DNA of 64,000 bases from Punica granatum (lineage: Eukaryota > Streptophyta > Magnoliopsida > Myrtales > Lythraceae). The stretch's first letter is position 1. Each line of letters opens with the position of its first letter. Position numbers and translations under genes: made by a program. The stretch spans positions 23,282,811 through 23,346,810 of the forward strand of contig NC_045128.1 in assembly GCF_007655135.1 (NCBI RefSeq), given 5' to 3'. Positions 25,313 to 37,370 of the stretch are shown here, in pieces. The notes under the pieces are model-generated. The model worked only from the letters and a program-made list of their open reading frames with translations. It had not been told where the DNA came from and ran no database searches.

Positions 25313-25690
25313 GAGAGAGGCAGAACAAGAGATAGACAAAGGGGTTCGTGATAGAGACAAGGGTTCTGATTTGGGGGAAAATAGAAGAGGGGGTACTAAG
25401 GCCGGGCGAGTATCCAACAAGGTGGGGCTTTTATTATTATTATTATTATTATTTTGGGTTTTCTTTGGGTGGGCTTTTCATTTTTTTGAGTTTTAAGGAT
25501 TTCTTTGGGCGGGCAAAAGTGGGTTTTAGGGATTTCAAGTGATTAGACATAAATTTCTATCCCACTTTCCGTCCCTATTCGAAAAAATATATCTTAAAAA
25601 ATTATTGATTTCAAGATCCGGACAACCTTGATAACACAAATAATCTTAATTAACCATACATTACATTCAAAAATTGTCCATACACTACAA
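25313..25690. repeat. Internal CACTA direct repeat, copy A
   Basis: Runs from GAGAGAGGCAGAACAAGA through GGGATTTC and TTTCCGTCCCTATTC to ATTGTCCATACACTACA. It matches 26806-27148 in order and orientation. It includes a TTA trinucleotide run (25430-25454) that is absent from copy B. Confidence 0.8.
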
Positions 25691-25999
25691 CTTAAACATG
25701 ACGTCTCGAAATTGACCATATAGTGAAATAACCATGTTACATAACTTATGAACTCAATCGCGGTCACTCTCGCTTGGACTTTCATTCTTGTTGGCTTGAT
25801 CATCATCTTCATCGGATTTGGGGTCATCATCGTCGTCTCCACTATCATGCTCAACATGGTCATGAGCTCTCCCAAGTGTAATAGTTTCATGCAGCTCATT
25901 CATATCCCTTTACATGCCTTACCATTCTCTTAAGCTTCCCGAGAAACCTAAAAAGGCACATACGTGCATTTGAAAATAAATTCATGTAATCACATACAT

Positions 26000-26370
26000 A
26001 AAACCGGACCATATAATGATATCTATTTGATTGCAACAAAATTAAAAGTAATATTACCTCTCGAATGAGTACGTTTATCTAAATTAAACTGACCTCCGTT
26101 GCGAACCTGTTCTATTAAGTGAATAGGCAAATGCTCCATCACATCGAATAATGAATGAACGGAAATCCTTTCTGACTTGCCAAGAATGATAGGGATATTC
26201 AACTCCATTCTATCCAAGTCGCTATGTCTTAGTATCGTGAAACACAAATCTTTAAAGAATTTACTTAACTCAGTCAATTGTCTTCCACGTGTGATCAGGC
26301 AATTCCTTAAATGTGATTAGAAGCAACTGTTCTATAAAAACGTGACAATCATTGCCCTTTCATCCATAAA
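26000..26370 (-). pseudogene. CACTA transposase (TNP2/DUF4218-type) remnant
   Basis: The minus strand encodes KFFKDLCFTILRHSDLDRME, then FDVMEHLPIHLIEQVRNGGQ. This matches the pattern of the DUF4218 region found C-terminal to TNP2 transposase domains: a short helix ending in FF..LC, then FDVM.HL.IHL and a GG motif. A further in-register piece, NDCHVFIEQLL, follows upstream on the same strand near 26335-26360. Stops and frame changes interrupt it, and no catalytic TNP2 core was found, so it is non-functional. It agrees with the CACTA termini of the surrounding element. Confidence 0.8.
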
Positions 26371-26778
26371 TCATCACGTTGAAAGGGTTGACACGACGAG
26401 CGAGATTTTATAAATACCTATATGGTAGGTGAAGACCCTGAATCTACTTGCAGACAGCTTTCTTTTGCACAGGTAACAATGTCAACTTTGCATTTGGCTT
26501 CACCCATCTTTGATTATGCATTAGTTGCAAATGCAACTCAGATCATCTTCAATGAACCTACAAATCCAACCATGATTTCTCGTTATCCTTCGTCTTTCCC
26601 TTTACATCCATAACCAAATTGAATATGTTATGGAAGACTTTTTTCCCGATATGCATGACGTTTAAGTTGTGTTGATGTATGTTATCCCTCCAAAAAGATA
26701 GCTCCTAGAAAGAGACGGTGAGTGCCATGAGGAGCTTATGAGCGTTCTGATGTCGATAGAGAGAAGGGCAAAATGACT

Positions 26779-26805
<27 letters not shown>

Positions 26806-26811
<6 letters not shown>

Positions 26812-27148
26812 GTAGAACAAGTGAGAGAGAGAAAAAGGCAAAACTAGTGAAATGAAATTAGGGTTCTGATTTAAGGGAAAAGAACAGACGGGCAATACGA
26901 TCGAGCGGCTTTTCATTTTTTTGGGTTTTAGGGATTTCTTTGGCTGAGCTTTTCATTTTTTTTGGGCAAGCTATAGATTATATATTTTATTTTCAAGCGA
27001 TGAAACATAAGTTTTCGTCTTACTTTTCGTCCCTATCCAAAAAAAAAAGATTTTAAAAAATTACTGATTCTGAGATCGGACCACCTGTATAACTCAAATA
27101 GTCTAAATTGACCACACATTACATTCAGAAATTGTCCATACACTACAT
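26806..27148. repeat. Internal CACTA direct repeat, copy B
   Basis: Runs from GAGAGGTAGAACAAGTGAGA through TTTTGGGTTTTAGGGATTTC and TTTTCGTCCCTATCC to ATTGTCCATACACTACAT. It is the partner of 25313-25690. The transposase remnant lies between the two copies. Confidence 0.8.
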
Positions 27149-27704
27149 TAAGAAATTAGTGGATGAAATGATGATGGAGTCTCTCTATTTGAAGATAAAC
27201 CTTTGATTTTGGGAACTTTGGGACCTCTCACAGCTTGGGATTGAAGATTTTTCAAACCTTAGAAAGGTTAGGCTTCCGAAAAGAAGAGAGAAAGAAGATA
27301 ATTTTGTATTTTAAATATCCAGATGGAAAGAGACGAAAGTATTCGTATCACATATAAAGACGTGTAGAGACAGAAATTTCCGTCTCACAGCCTGAAGAGA
27401 CAGAAATTTTCGTCTACTGTTCTGTCTCAAAACAGAGACGGAGTGGGAGACAAACTTATTCGTCTCATTGACCACATGAGATGGAGGACGAGGTGAAAAT
27501 ATCCATCTCTTATTTATAAGAGTCGGAATATTCCATTTCTAATTCCGTCTATTGAAAGAGACGAAATTGTAGATGGAAATGTTCGTCTCTCCTTGTGGAG
27601 ACAAATATTCTCGTCTATTTTCCAAAAAAAATCCGTGTCCAGTTTGAGATGTCATTTTCCGTCTCATGCTTTTTTCTCTATGGAGCCGATTTCCAGCAGT
27701 AGTT

Positions 27705-28013
27705 GTAGAAAAATCCCCATTTAGGCGCACATTTTAGTGGATTTAGCATTTTTGGAAAAGAAAAGAAGCAAAGGTGAGGTGGATGCTACAATAATACAAG
27801 GCGGAAGGCTCAAAACGGTTACGAACCGGACCACGGGAACTAAATTGCAAAATTTTCATTGTAAAAAGATAATACTGGAAGGGCTTCACTGTAAATTTAC
27901 GATTTTGCTCTCTATCTGCCGAGTCGACTCAGTGCGTGGTGGTGGCGGGAAAATGGCGAGCATATCCACAGAAACCTTCATTTTAGAGAGAGAGAGAGAG
28001 AGAGAAGACGGGA
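27705..28013 (+). promoter_or_regulatory. FLIP-like gene promoter and leader
   Basis: Only about 310 bp separate the CACTA terminus from the FLIP-like start codon, so the promoter must be compact or lie partly in transposon DNA. A pure (GA)n run at about 27984-28006 sits directly before the start codon, probably in the leader. An upstream ATG at 27953 lies in another frame and is not used in the chosen model. Confidence 0.5.
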
Positions 28014-31000
28014 ATGGCAGGAGAAGCTTCATCCAACGAGGTTCTGCGAAGGGCTGTGGAGGCCATCAAATCATCCGATGTACGGATTTCCGAACCCCAC
28101 TGCTGAGTTCTTCTGTCTTCATTTCTGATGATGAGTCGAGTTTTATTCAGTTCAGTTATGCACTTCCGTCTCCCTCTAGAAGTAGGAAATCAACTTCGAT
28201 CGATCCAAATTGGCCCGATCGTTCCGATTTCATGCGGCGAAACAGTGATAGCTTACCTCCGTTTCAAGTGCAGTTGTGGATTTGAGCAGTAGAATTGGTA
28301 TAGAGGAAAACTCTATTCGTATATCTTGAGGATTTGATCAATCGGTTGGAACTAGGAAATGTTTTGTGGTCGAAATCAATTTTAGAACATCTCGGTTTCA
28401 GTTTGAGTTGTTACTGTTAGGTTTGCATATGCACTGCTCATATGTTTGTCGATTTGCAAACTGTGTCTTCGGAATGCACGATGTCTAAGTAGACATTGTT
28501 CGCGTGCATTTTCTCTCTGTTTCATTTATTCAGTTTTGATATATGTATCACTGCAGGTGGTGGAGAGTCGCACTGAGCTGATCTCCGGGCTCGGTGATTT
28601 GGTCATCTCAAAAAAATGTGACATCTGCTTTCTCTTTGAGAATTTAATAGTATCCTAACATGCTATCTCTTATTAATTGTTGTGCTTTATTCTTGTTTTC
28701 CGTTGCGTCCGCTGCATAATTTCCTTTTCCTGCAACAATGCCTGTCGTTTCTTAAAAAATGACTCCTGGAACATGTCTGCTGTCAGCTACGAAGCCGAGT
28801 TGTGGGCTATCATTTCAAGTCTTGTTTATGAAAGTCGCCGCTGCTGATAGCTTTTTAGAGGGGTTCCACCCTTCTACCAGGCACCTTTTACGGATGTAGA
28901 TGTAGATAAATCACATCTTAAATATGAGTTGCTTCTAAATATAGAAAGGACTTCTCTTGATGTAATGATATCAGTTTTGGTTTCTTCATCTTGCTTGTCA
29001 GGAACTTTACTCGTAATTTACTTTTGGTTATAGGATCATATAAATCCTAATTCAAGAAGTTTTCCCAAAGTTGTATTTTGCTTGTGTATGCATTACTTTT
29101 AGGGAAAAAAAAGTATGTTCTCTTCATTTCTTGTTGTCCAAGAGCATCATAGTTCACTCGGTTTTTCCTGTGATTTTTGTTTTTATCTTCATGGACTTGC
29201 AAACTGCATATGCACAAGAGCTGAAATCTAAGAATTAAGTCCTGAGTAATTGCATTTGTATGGTTGCTGGCCACTGCTAAATTTTTTTGAAGTTTAACAA
29301 GCAATTTAAGTATGATATCCTTTGTCATTGCAACTATGATGCTATCCCGGTAAAAACTTAGTGTGAGAAGTATGGACTGGATGTCTTTGTGGGCTTTCAT
29401 GGTTCTACATTCATGCTCTAGTTTCAGAATGGACTCGAAACTCTTAGCCTTCTTAAGGTTGGAATGTCAAAATTAATAGGTGGGGGTATATATTTCAGTT
29501 CTTGTAGCTCCTCTCTAGACTTTTTGGGAGTACAAACTGCCTCTTTAACATTTTGAGTTCCCATAATGGATATGTGAACATCATATGTCAGTTGATCTTC
29601 ATATTTTTTAGCTGAGTACTCAATCTTATTCCTCTTTTGGCTCGATTTTAGTGTTATCTCTTTTATAATTGAGGATTAACTATGAATTTTACCTTAAGAA
29701 AAAGGTATTCTACAGTTTGTGATTGGCAATGATCTTTACCTTAACAACAAGCTCGGCATTTTGGGAGGATTTCACTTGTTTGGATGTAAGCCAGTGCACG
29801 TTAAACAAATCTATTGTGCAGGTGGCTTCTAACTATGTGGTGTCTGGGAAATCTGGTGTTCTTTCACTGTTCCTGGTCCTTGGAACCAAGGTATTGCCGA
29901 CCCTGTCTGTCGTCTTTGTCTCTGAAGGCCCATCCATGTGCGTGTGCACGCACACGCACCTACTCAGTCTCAGGCATTAGTGGATGTAGATTGTAGCCAC
30001 AGGATTGATGTGCATGCTTGGACCTCATTTGTTCAATACCTTGAAATTCTACGACTTATATTTTATAGGCAAGCCTTTGGTCTAGAAAGCATTTCAAGAT
30101 GACAATTATGTCTATGGAAGATTCGCACGAAGAAGAACATTCCAAAGTCTTTTATCAGGTAATACTATCTGTGAAATAATTTACCATTGTCTCTTTCAGC
30201 AATTCATCGGTGGAGAAAACCTGCTTGAATATGATCTAATGATGGAACCTATCCTAGCCAACTGGCTGCTTACTTTTAGAGTAGAAGAGAAATGATGTAA
30301 TCAGGTTGTTTAATTTAATAAAGTTAGGTGTTACGTTTCGAGGAGCGACATGATTTGATTGTTAGCATGCTTTTAAGCCAATGCATATGTTTGAAACTAC
30401 GAAAATTTGTGTTGCAGCTGCTTCTGGATGTGCTGAATTTCTCTGCTGCAAGCTTTTCTGCTCCCACTGATTCCTATGCCTTCGAAGAAAATAATTTGGT
30501 GGGCATTGTCGAGAACTCCATCCTAGAACAACTGGCTTTGATGAAAGACTTACTGGAACATATCACGGTACTTATACCATACATTTTATGGTTATCCGGA
30601 TCTCTCTTATCTGAGAAACCTATATTTTATTCCCAAGTCTATAATGAGATGCACATATTCCTTGTATTTCAGACGGTTCATATTCCTTGTTTCAGATACT
30701 TTAGCCGAAAAGGCAAAAAGATGCTCACAGCTTGATGAAAGTAACCTTTTTGTTTGATTAGCATTGAGATATAATTGTCACAAAGTAGATTATGATCACA
30801 GGTGGTACATGAGGAATTTACTGAATTAAGTTTTGAGTCCATGATATCAGTCTCTGTCTTGTGCTCTTTTCTTTTTCCAAGCAAGATTTTTTTTCTGTCT
30901 AGATACTATAATATTGGAGGGATTTTCCTTTTTATGTTATTTCCAGAGACTAGAATCCTATGGTTCTGAAGTACTAAAGGTTTCTCAGTTGGTGATTGAT

Positions 31001-34000
31001 TCTATTATAAGATTCTGTGGAGAGCAATGCCAAGCTAAAAGCTGGGATAGCTTTTCAAAAAATCCTGACAAAGAAGGGATCATGGATTGTGAAGGAACTA
31101 TTAGTGTGAATCCTATCATCAACATAAGGAAATATGCCATTCAGAGGTTATGTGAATTGGGGACTGTTGCAGCTAAAGGTGGACATCTTGTAAGCATCCT
31201 TAACACCTCATGGAAGGGGGTTGTTACGCTTCTTCAACAAGACAATGGATCACTTGAAGCTGTGCTTGATGTGTCAGATATCATCCTAAAATTAATTTCA
31301 CTGGCTAATCATTCTCTCAGAAGTGCAGCTGAGTCTTGGTCATCCTCATTAAAAGAACCTATTTCTGTAGCAGTAGCTAGAAGAACATTCGTCCCTGTCA
31401 AGTTTTACCTGGTTAATGCTGTGAAGATATCTTCCTTTTGTCCTACTCAAGCATTTCTTGTGCATAGGGAGATAATCCTATGTGTTATGATGATCTCATC
31501 CTTCAGAGTTTCATTGAGCACAGAAACGAATCTTAAGATTGCGAGTGAAGTGTCATCAGAACTTTTGGAGCAAATGTCCATGAGCTTACTTTATTCTATA
31601 CTAAATCCAGATGAAGTGGAAGAGCAGATGAAGTTCGAAATTATGGACCGTTTGTTCACAAGTGAAGGTTGCCACAGTTCTTCTCAAGAAGACCCATGTG
31701 GACATAATATAATGCAAATGGAGAAAATCTTTTCACTTACCTGTGATTCTATTTCTTGTACAAAGACACTAATACTAGGCAGGGTTCTCTTATTCATGTG
31801 CCTTCTGAGATCTTCTATTGATGCTGAGGAGAATGTGAAGATCGTGATTACCCGAAAGCTCGGATGGCTTTTTAACATGCTTATTGATGAAGAAGTGTAT
31901 GCTTGCATCCTTTCCATGCAAATTCCTCTTTCGCATGGAACCAAACAGAAAACTCAGTTCGTCTGGGAACCGATGTTTCTCTCTCTTTTGGAATCACTGA
32001 AGACCTTCATGATTGCAGCTTCCTCTAGTCTTGCCTGGGGAGAACTTGTGTCGTTCTTGCTCGATAATATCTTCCATCCTCACCTCCTTTGCTGGGAGAT
32101 TGTAATGGAACTCTTGTGCTTCTTGATGCGGTATGCTGAGAAAAATGTGGCCAGCAGCCTTATTGATAAACTCTGCTCTTGTTTTAAATCAGTGGCTTGC
32201 TTGGGATCAATTCTTGATCCTAATTCAGCTGTGAGGAAAATTGCGAGATCCATATCCATGCTAGTTAAATGTGGTGCTCAACCTGTGGCAGATCGAGTAC
32301 ATAGTTCTCTTATTGGTGGAGATAGATCACAGCTGTCTTCAGTTATGCTCGTTGCTTTGCTCATGGAAGGCTTCTCATTGCAATTGCTGTCAGATAACTT
32401 CAGGGAGATTGTTAGAAAGAGAATAATCACCGACTACTGTGGTTTCATAGAGACTTTTCATGGCAAATTATTGGGAGCTTGCGGTTCTAGTCTGTTTGGG
32501 GCTCCAGTGTTTGCTCTGTCTGCCTCTCTACCATCACTGTAAGTTTCCTAAACTAATTTTTTGGGATCACTTTTAGGTTAAAAGGAAAATTTTCTTCCAT
32601 GTCAACGATAGAAGGTTTATTTCCTGGATTTATTACACGTCAAAAAATATACAACTAAAATAACTTCTATCAGCATTATTTTTTCTTTTTTTTTACCTCG
32701 ATTGGTCTGTGCTGGAAAATAACTTAATAAATTTACGTCCTGTTTCTTATTGCATTTTTTTCAGATAATGGATGACTTATTTCCTCCATTTCTGATGATC
32801 CTGTTCATATCTTGCGAAGAAAACTGTAATATTTTCTTTTGATTTAGAAGTTACAGCCGGCGCTCTCTATTGGTTTGCAACAGCCACATTATTCATATAT
32901 TTTCTTATGATTTCTTATGTATCTTTTCTTGGTAGAAGTTTGACTCGTAATCCTAGCTATCCTCTATCATTACTACATTAGTCTCATTTTTTTTTCCATC
33001 TTTGCCATTTGATTGAAATTTTAATAGACGATAAAAATTCAGATTCTTAAGAAAAGTTGACTCCTAATTCTAAATGCACGAAACATCAATTTTTCAGCAA
33101 TAGTTAACAGCTATTTCATTCTTGTAGTCAGGTCAATGAATCTGGTATTGACAAGAAGACCCTGCAGTTCTTATTTGCTATTCTAGGCACCCTCTCCGAG
33201 TCCTCAGACACGAGAGTATCATACAATTGTCATAGGCTCTTGGCAGAGACGTTAGGGATCTTCTCTCACATGAACGGCCTTTACAAATCGAATGAAATGG
33301 AAGCTATCATCTTACAACTTCACAAACTATTCATCTCCAAGGCAGCTTCTGATACCCAACAACAAAGGTCCAAGGCTGAGCTAGCCCTTTTCATGGCAGG
33401 ATTCGGCCACATGGATATGTCTGAGACAGAGGAATGCAAAAAGGGCTCTGCTGTGTGCGGTCTGTATCATATGCTGTTGAGAGAACGCCACTGGGCTCTC
33501 ATACATTTGGCCATAGCATCATTCGGGTATTTTGCTGCACGGAGTTCATGCAATCAGCTGTGGAGATTTGTGCCTGATAATGCGGCACTGTCTTATGATA
33601 TACTAGGTGGATACGAGGTCAGCGAGGAAAGGTTTATGTGCGAATTCAAGGCATTTCTTGAGAAAGAAAGAGCGCTACCTGAGCTTGCGCCAAGCTCCGA
33701 GCAAATTCTGCTGCTTCAGGAAGAAGCTGCGTTGCTTAAAGAAGCTGTCAGGAAGAAGATTCAAACTTTGGAGACTGAGGAAATGGACTGTGAGGTCGTG
33801 GAAATTGATCATGAACAGCTCTCAAGCAAGAGGAGAAAGATGCCTGATGGAATCAGCAAGGGAGTCGAGCTGCTGCAGAGTGGTTTGAAGGTCATCGGCG
33901 AAGGCCTTTCCCAGTGGCAGAAAACTCAGCCCAATTCCTTGGACCTTCACGATAAGCTTCTGACCCATTTTTCTTGCCTGGAAGATGCGATAACTAATTT

Positions 34001-34031
34001 AGCTAGCATCGCTGGTAGTGGGAGCAACTGA
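28014..34031 (+). CDS. FLIP: FIDGETIN-LIKE-1 INTERACTING PROTEIN-like (FLIP/FIRRM family)
   Basis: FLIP partners the AAA-ATPase FIGL1 in the nucleus to restrain RAD51/DMC1 strand invasion and so limit meiotic crossovers; the human counterpart is FIRRM (family knowledge). Proposed coding exons: 28014-28079, 28557-28649, about 29768-29890, 30069-30158, 30418-30567, 30947-32538, 33128-34031. They join in phase to about 1005 codons, close to my recollection of the plant family's length. The protein appears all-helical and repeat-like, with no catalytic motif. Recognisable blocks are DFTCLDVSQCTLNKSI in exon 3, LLDVLNFSAASFSAP in exon 5, and WALIHLAIASFGYFAARSSC and CNQLWRFVPDNAALSYDI in exon 7; the last exon also has a Glu/Lys-rich probable coiled coil. 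The start ATG follows a (GA)n leader and gives MAGEASSNEVLRRAVEAIK. The exon 3 acceptor is uncertain: residues FWE just upstream look conserved but are out of phase with an AG. The family call rests on recollection of the conserved blocks. Confidence 0.7.
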
Positions 34032-34474
34032 GTTTTCGTATTCATGCTTACTTGCAGTTGCATCACTAAATCAGGAGATTCGAATGATATTTCTCAGTTA
34101 TCATCTTTCAAAGTCTGAAAGGACCACCCGTAGCTTCTTACCTTGCTGTCCCTCTATTACTGAAAGTTGGCTTCACTTATCAATATCATGCCGGCGAGGC
34201 ACCCACTCTTAACCCAGAAAAGAAGGGGGGGAAAAAATAGATAAGCAATTACCTATGTAGGGGTTAGGAGGCCGAATATGCTGGACTTAGAGGCTATCGG
34301 GGAATTCGCCAAGGGTGTGGTGGGTGCAGGCGAGGCCCCATCCAGGTTTGCTACGTGCTTGAGATATATGGCGTGGCAAGAGGGGTTGCAAAACTTACAC
34401 ATAAAAAAATGAACTTCATATTCACATCAGATATATCATCAATAATTTATTTTTCAGGTAAATCCATGAAGGCA
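34032..34474. other. FLIP-like 3' region, no gene seen
   Basis: Probably holds the 3' UTR. A GGGGGGG-containing run occurs near 34225-34235. No other feature was recognised. Confidence 0.35.
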
Positions 34475-37370
34475 TGAATTTTCATTTAGATATCGAATCT
34501 AGCATGTCTTCAGTGTATTTGTTCTATAGCTGATGTAGGCATAATTTTTCAATGCTATTGCTTACATGGCAATGACACATCATTAAAATAAAAGAAAAAT
34601 GAAAAAAAAATCCCCTGATCTAATTGGGCTCTTGCCGGCGGGGGAGGCCTTGTCGGTGGACCCCATACCCCGGAATGAGGTTGCTGATGCCTTCAGATTT
34701 AGTTAGGGCCATCATAGAGGACTAGCGACCTCATTCGAGGGTGTGGATCACTGGTGAGGCATCCATGGTTGACATTAAGAAACCCTACCCCTGTAAACCC
34801 ACCCCCACGCTTCAGTCCCTATCGCCGACGCGTCGGCTTGAGCTGGACGCATCCGATGGCAATCACCTTTCCCCGATCCGATTTAGTCTTTCTCCTCCTC
34901 CTTCAGTGTCTCTCATCCTTCTCCGACTCGTTTTGCCGTCTTCCCCTGCTCCCAACCCCACATCGCCATCGCCACCCACCTACTGCACCCAGCCACCAAT
35001 CTACCGCTTCCCCTGCTCCTACTTTATATGCCAGCCCAGCTCCCCATCCCTTACCGCTACTCTTGTCGCCGGTGGTGCACCTTCAAGGCTCCTCTCCTCC
35101 ATCGTCACTTGCCGTTTCCATCGCCTACCATCCATTGCTGCTCCCCTTTTCACCATTGCAATGGCGCCCCCCTCAGATCTGAGCCAACTTATTCCAATAG
35201 AGTCAAATCTTGCTCATCCTGACCGGATCTAGGTCAAATCCGGACAGACCCGACTGGATTTGGCTTCGCCTTATTCAAATAACATCAGATCCTTATGCTT
35301 GTTGTTGGTGTGTTTTCTTATTTGTATAAGCTTGATTCTTCAATCAGGCGGCTCACAAGTACCCGTGTTGGGCGCTGGTATGGCCACCTTCCACATTTCC
35401 CATTAGTAAAATCATAGGTTGTTAGGGCTGATATCGTCGATGCCTTATCAACGTGGCCGGGCGCAGTTCTTGGGTTCGTGCTGTGGTTTCCTTTGGAGTT
35501 ATGAGGATTCATCGTGAGGTTACTCGATCCTATTAATTTGTGATTGGGTAACTCTAGTCCATATCCTGTCGAGTTAGCAAGACTCGTGTCGTCGCATATT
35601 GTCTTTCGGCACCCGAACGTACATTATGTTTACTCATAATAAAAGGGAAAATGACACTTGTGGTTCTATATGTTTGTCAATTTTTGACATCGAGTCCTAA
35701 ATGTTTCACTTTGGAAAAATAAGTTCTAAAAAGTTTGAAAAAGTGTTAGCGTTGGTCCTAAATCTAACTGACCGTTATCGTCACGCCTACGTGGAGATAA
35801 TGCCGTTAAGGCCGCCCACGTGGCCGTTAAATGCTGACATGGCACGTTACTATTGGACGCCAAATTTCGACTCGACTTTATCACGGCCGACCCGACTTGC
35901 TCCCTTTGTACCTGACTTCCATCCTTACAACCCGAGCCCTCTTCTTCTTCCCCACCCGCAACCTCCTCCCCATCTTCCTCTTCCTGTATAGAGTCTCCCC
36001 TTTCTCAGTCGCACGGGGCGTCTTGGACTTCTTCTTCCCTCCTCCTTCCTTCTTGTTCTTCTTATTTCCCTCCTTCTCTTCTTTAATCGAGAAAGTCAAT
36101 CACTCAACCCCAAACCAGAAAACCATTTCCAGGCCAGCTAAAATATAGATCACATGAATTGCCTTAAGAATCATCAATCAGATAGATTCATTTTTTGAAA
36201 AAGGATTATTCAAGGAGCAAAGGATCCCTTCTATCGATATCAGTGGTTCGCCAGACTTACTCCTCTTGGTTCATCAACTCATCTTATTCTTGGATCTTGT
36301 TCGTGGGTTGAGAAAAGAAATATTTTGATGTTAATGGAGGTGATCCCTCTGATTGAGTGATTATATATGCATGTCTCTGCTTAATGGATTGAATTAATTG
36401 ACTGGGTGAGGACTCTAGGAACAAGAACAACGGATCTCTAACATCCCGAATCCCCAGCAATGGCCTTTGATTCGTTTGTTCATGATTTCCAGAAACCCTA
36501 AGATTGCAAATTGCCAAGCTGAAAACTGAGCTAATTCCGGATAATTCAAAAAACACAAAGCACAACACAGAGAGGAGGAGAGAACGGAGCTGGGTTGCGT
36601 GGTGCTATGGTGCCCATTTGCAGGGGCGGCACCGGGGTGGAGAGCATGGTTTGCAGGGGCGACATTTCGGGTGGAGAAGAAGACATTCGGACCCAAACCG
36701 ACTCGATTCTGGGTGGGACCCGACATCCAGACCCGAACCAACTCGTGACCACTCACGAAGCGCCACGTCAGCATTTAACGGCCACGTGGGCGGCCTTAAC
36801 GGTGTTATTTCCACGTAAGTGTGACGGTAACGGTCAGTCAGATTTAGGACCAACGCTGACACTTTTACAAACCTTTTAGTACTTATTTTTCTGAAGTGAA
36901 ACATTTAGGACTCGATGTCAAAAATTGACAAATATATAAGACCACAAGTGTCATTTTCCCTAAAATCTACTTACTACTGACAAAAAAATGGTTGACTTTG
37001 AGAGATCCTGCCCTGACATTGGGATCTCTCAATGTCGGAGGCCCTCATCCCTCTTGTAGAGGTTGCCAGCTAACTTTGATAGCGTCGACCCTCATCCCAA
37101 GGGCAAGGGGACGCTGGCATTGCCACAGCCGACATTGAGAGACCCAATTCTGATCTCTCAATGTCAGGGTGTTAGCACCATCTAAGCTAGGCGAAGACGT
37201 CCCCTGCTCCCATCTAACCTTTTAATTTATGTTTTAAATTTTTTTTATCTTTTATTTTTAATGATGTGTCATTGCCATGTAAACAATGATATTGAAAAAT
37301 TACATCCACATCATCTATGGACAAAAATATTGAAGACGTAATAGATTTAAGATTTAAATGGTAGTTCGTT
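34475..37370. mobile_element. Outer inverted-repeat element, about 2.9 kb, carrying a nested insertion
   Basis: The left arm (about 34475-34600) and right arm (about 37240-37370) are diverged inverted repeats. For example, CATGGCAATGACACATCATT on the left is matched by its complement at 37261-37280, and ATAATTTTTCAATG by its complement near 37290-37300. The interior is GC-richer and contains a complete second inverted-repeat element at 35644-36961. Near 37005-37180 several copies of GATCTCTCAATGTC or its inverse occur. No intact coding region is visible. Outer boundaries and target duplication were not resolved. Confidence 0.55.
35644..36961. mobile_element. Nested inverted-repeat element, about 1.3 kb, MULE-like
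   Basis: The left end starts AGGGAAAATGACACTTGTGG and the right end is its inverse. The arms are about 190 bp long and highly similar: both encode a shadow frame reading LNLTDRYRH in opposite orientations. TAAAA flanks the GGG/CCC core on both sides, a candidate 5-bp target duplication. The interior (about 35880-36720) has CT-rich and GC-rich DNA and no recognised protein. The terminus resembles that of the 59211-59677 element, which suggests related families. Confidence 0.75.

Larger units (their letters stand above)
22099..27704 (-). mobile_element. Degraded CACTA (En/Spm-type) DNA transposon
   Basis: The left end starts CACTACTAGAAATCGGCTCT at 22099. The right end, read on the minus strand from 27704, is ACTACTGCTGGAAATCGGCTC with a changed outermost base. 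These are the inverted CACTA-type termini of the superfamily. Both ends carry dense subterminal copies of GAGACGG, GTCTCT and TTCCGTCTC words (22120-22550 and 27320-27690). A DUF4218-like transposase remnant reads on the minus strand near 26000-26370, and an acidic minus-strand stretch lies near 22870-22985. The expected 3-bp target duplication is not preserved (ATT on the left, GTA on the right). No intact transposase frame remains. Confidence 0.85.

Noticed and set aside
27737..28285. Open frame of 182 codons overlapping the FLIP-like first exon
   Set aside because: It runs in a different frame, through the (GA)n leader and into intron 1. The chosen ATG at 28014 gives a reading that continues in phase through all later exons, apart from the one uncertain acceptor.
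29785..29821. GTAAG and GCAG inside FLIP exon 3 that look like a tiny intron
   Set aside because: 37 bases is too short for a plant intron, and the continuous reading LDVSQCTLNKSIVQVASNYV looks like conserved protein.
34741..35232. Overlapping Pro/Ser-rich open frames of 163 and 142 codons
   Set aside because: Two frames overlap in CT-rich DNA inside a repeat element. Composition alone explains the open frames.
35701..36904. Similar small frames starting MFHF on opposite strands
   Set aside because: They are the two arms of one inverted repeat read on each strand, not a duplicated gene.
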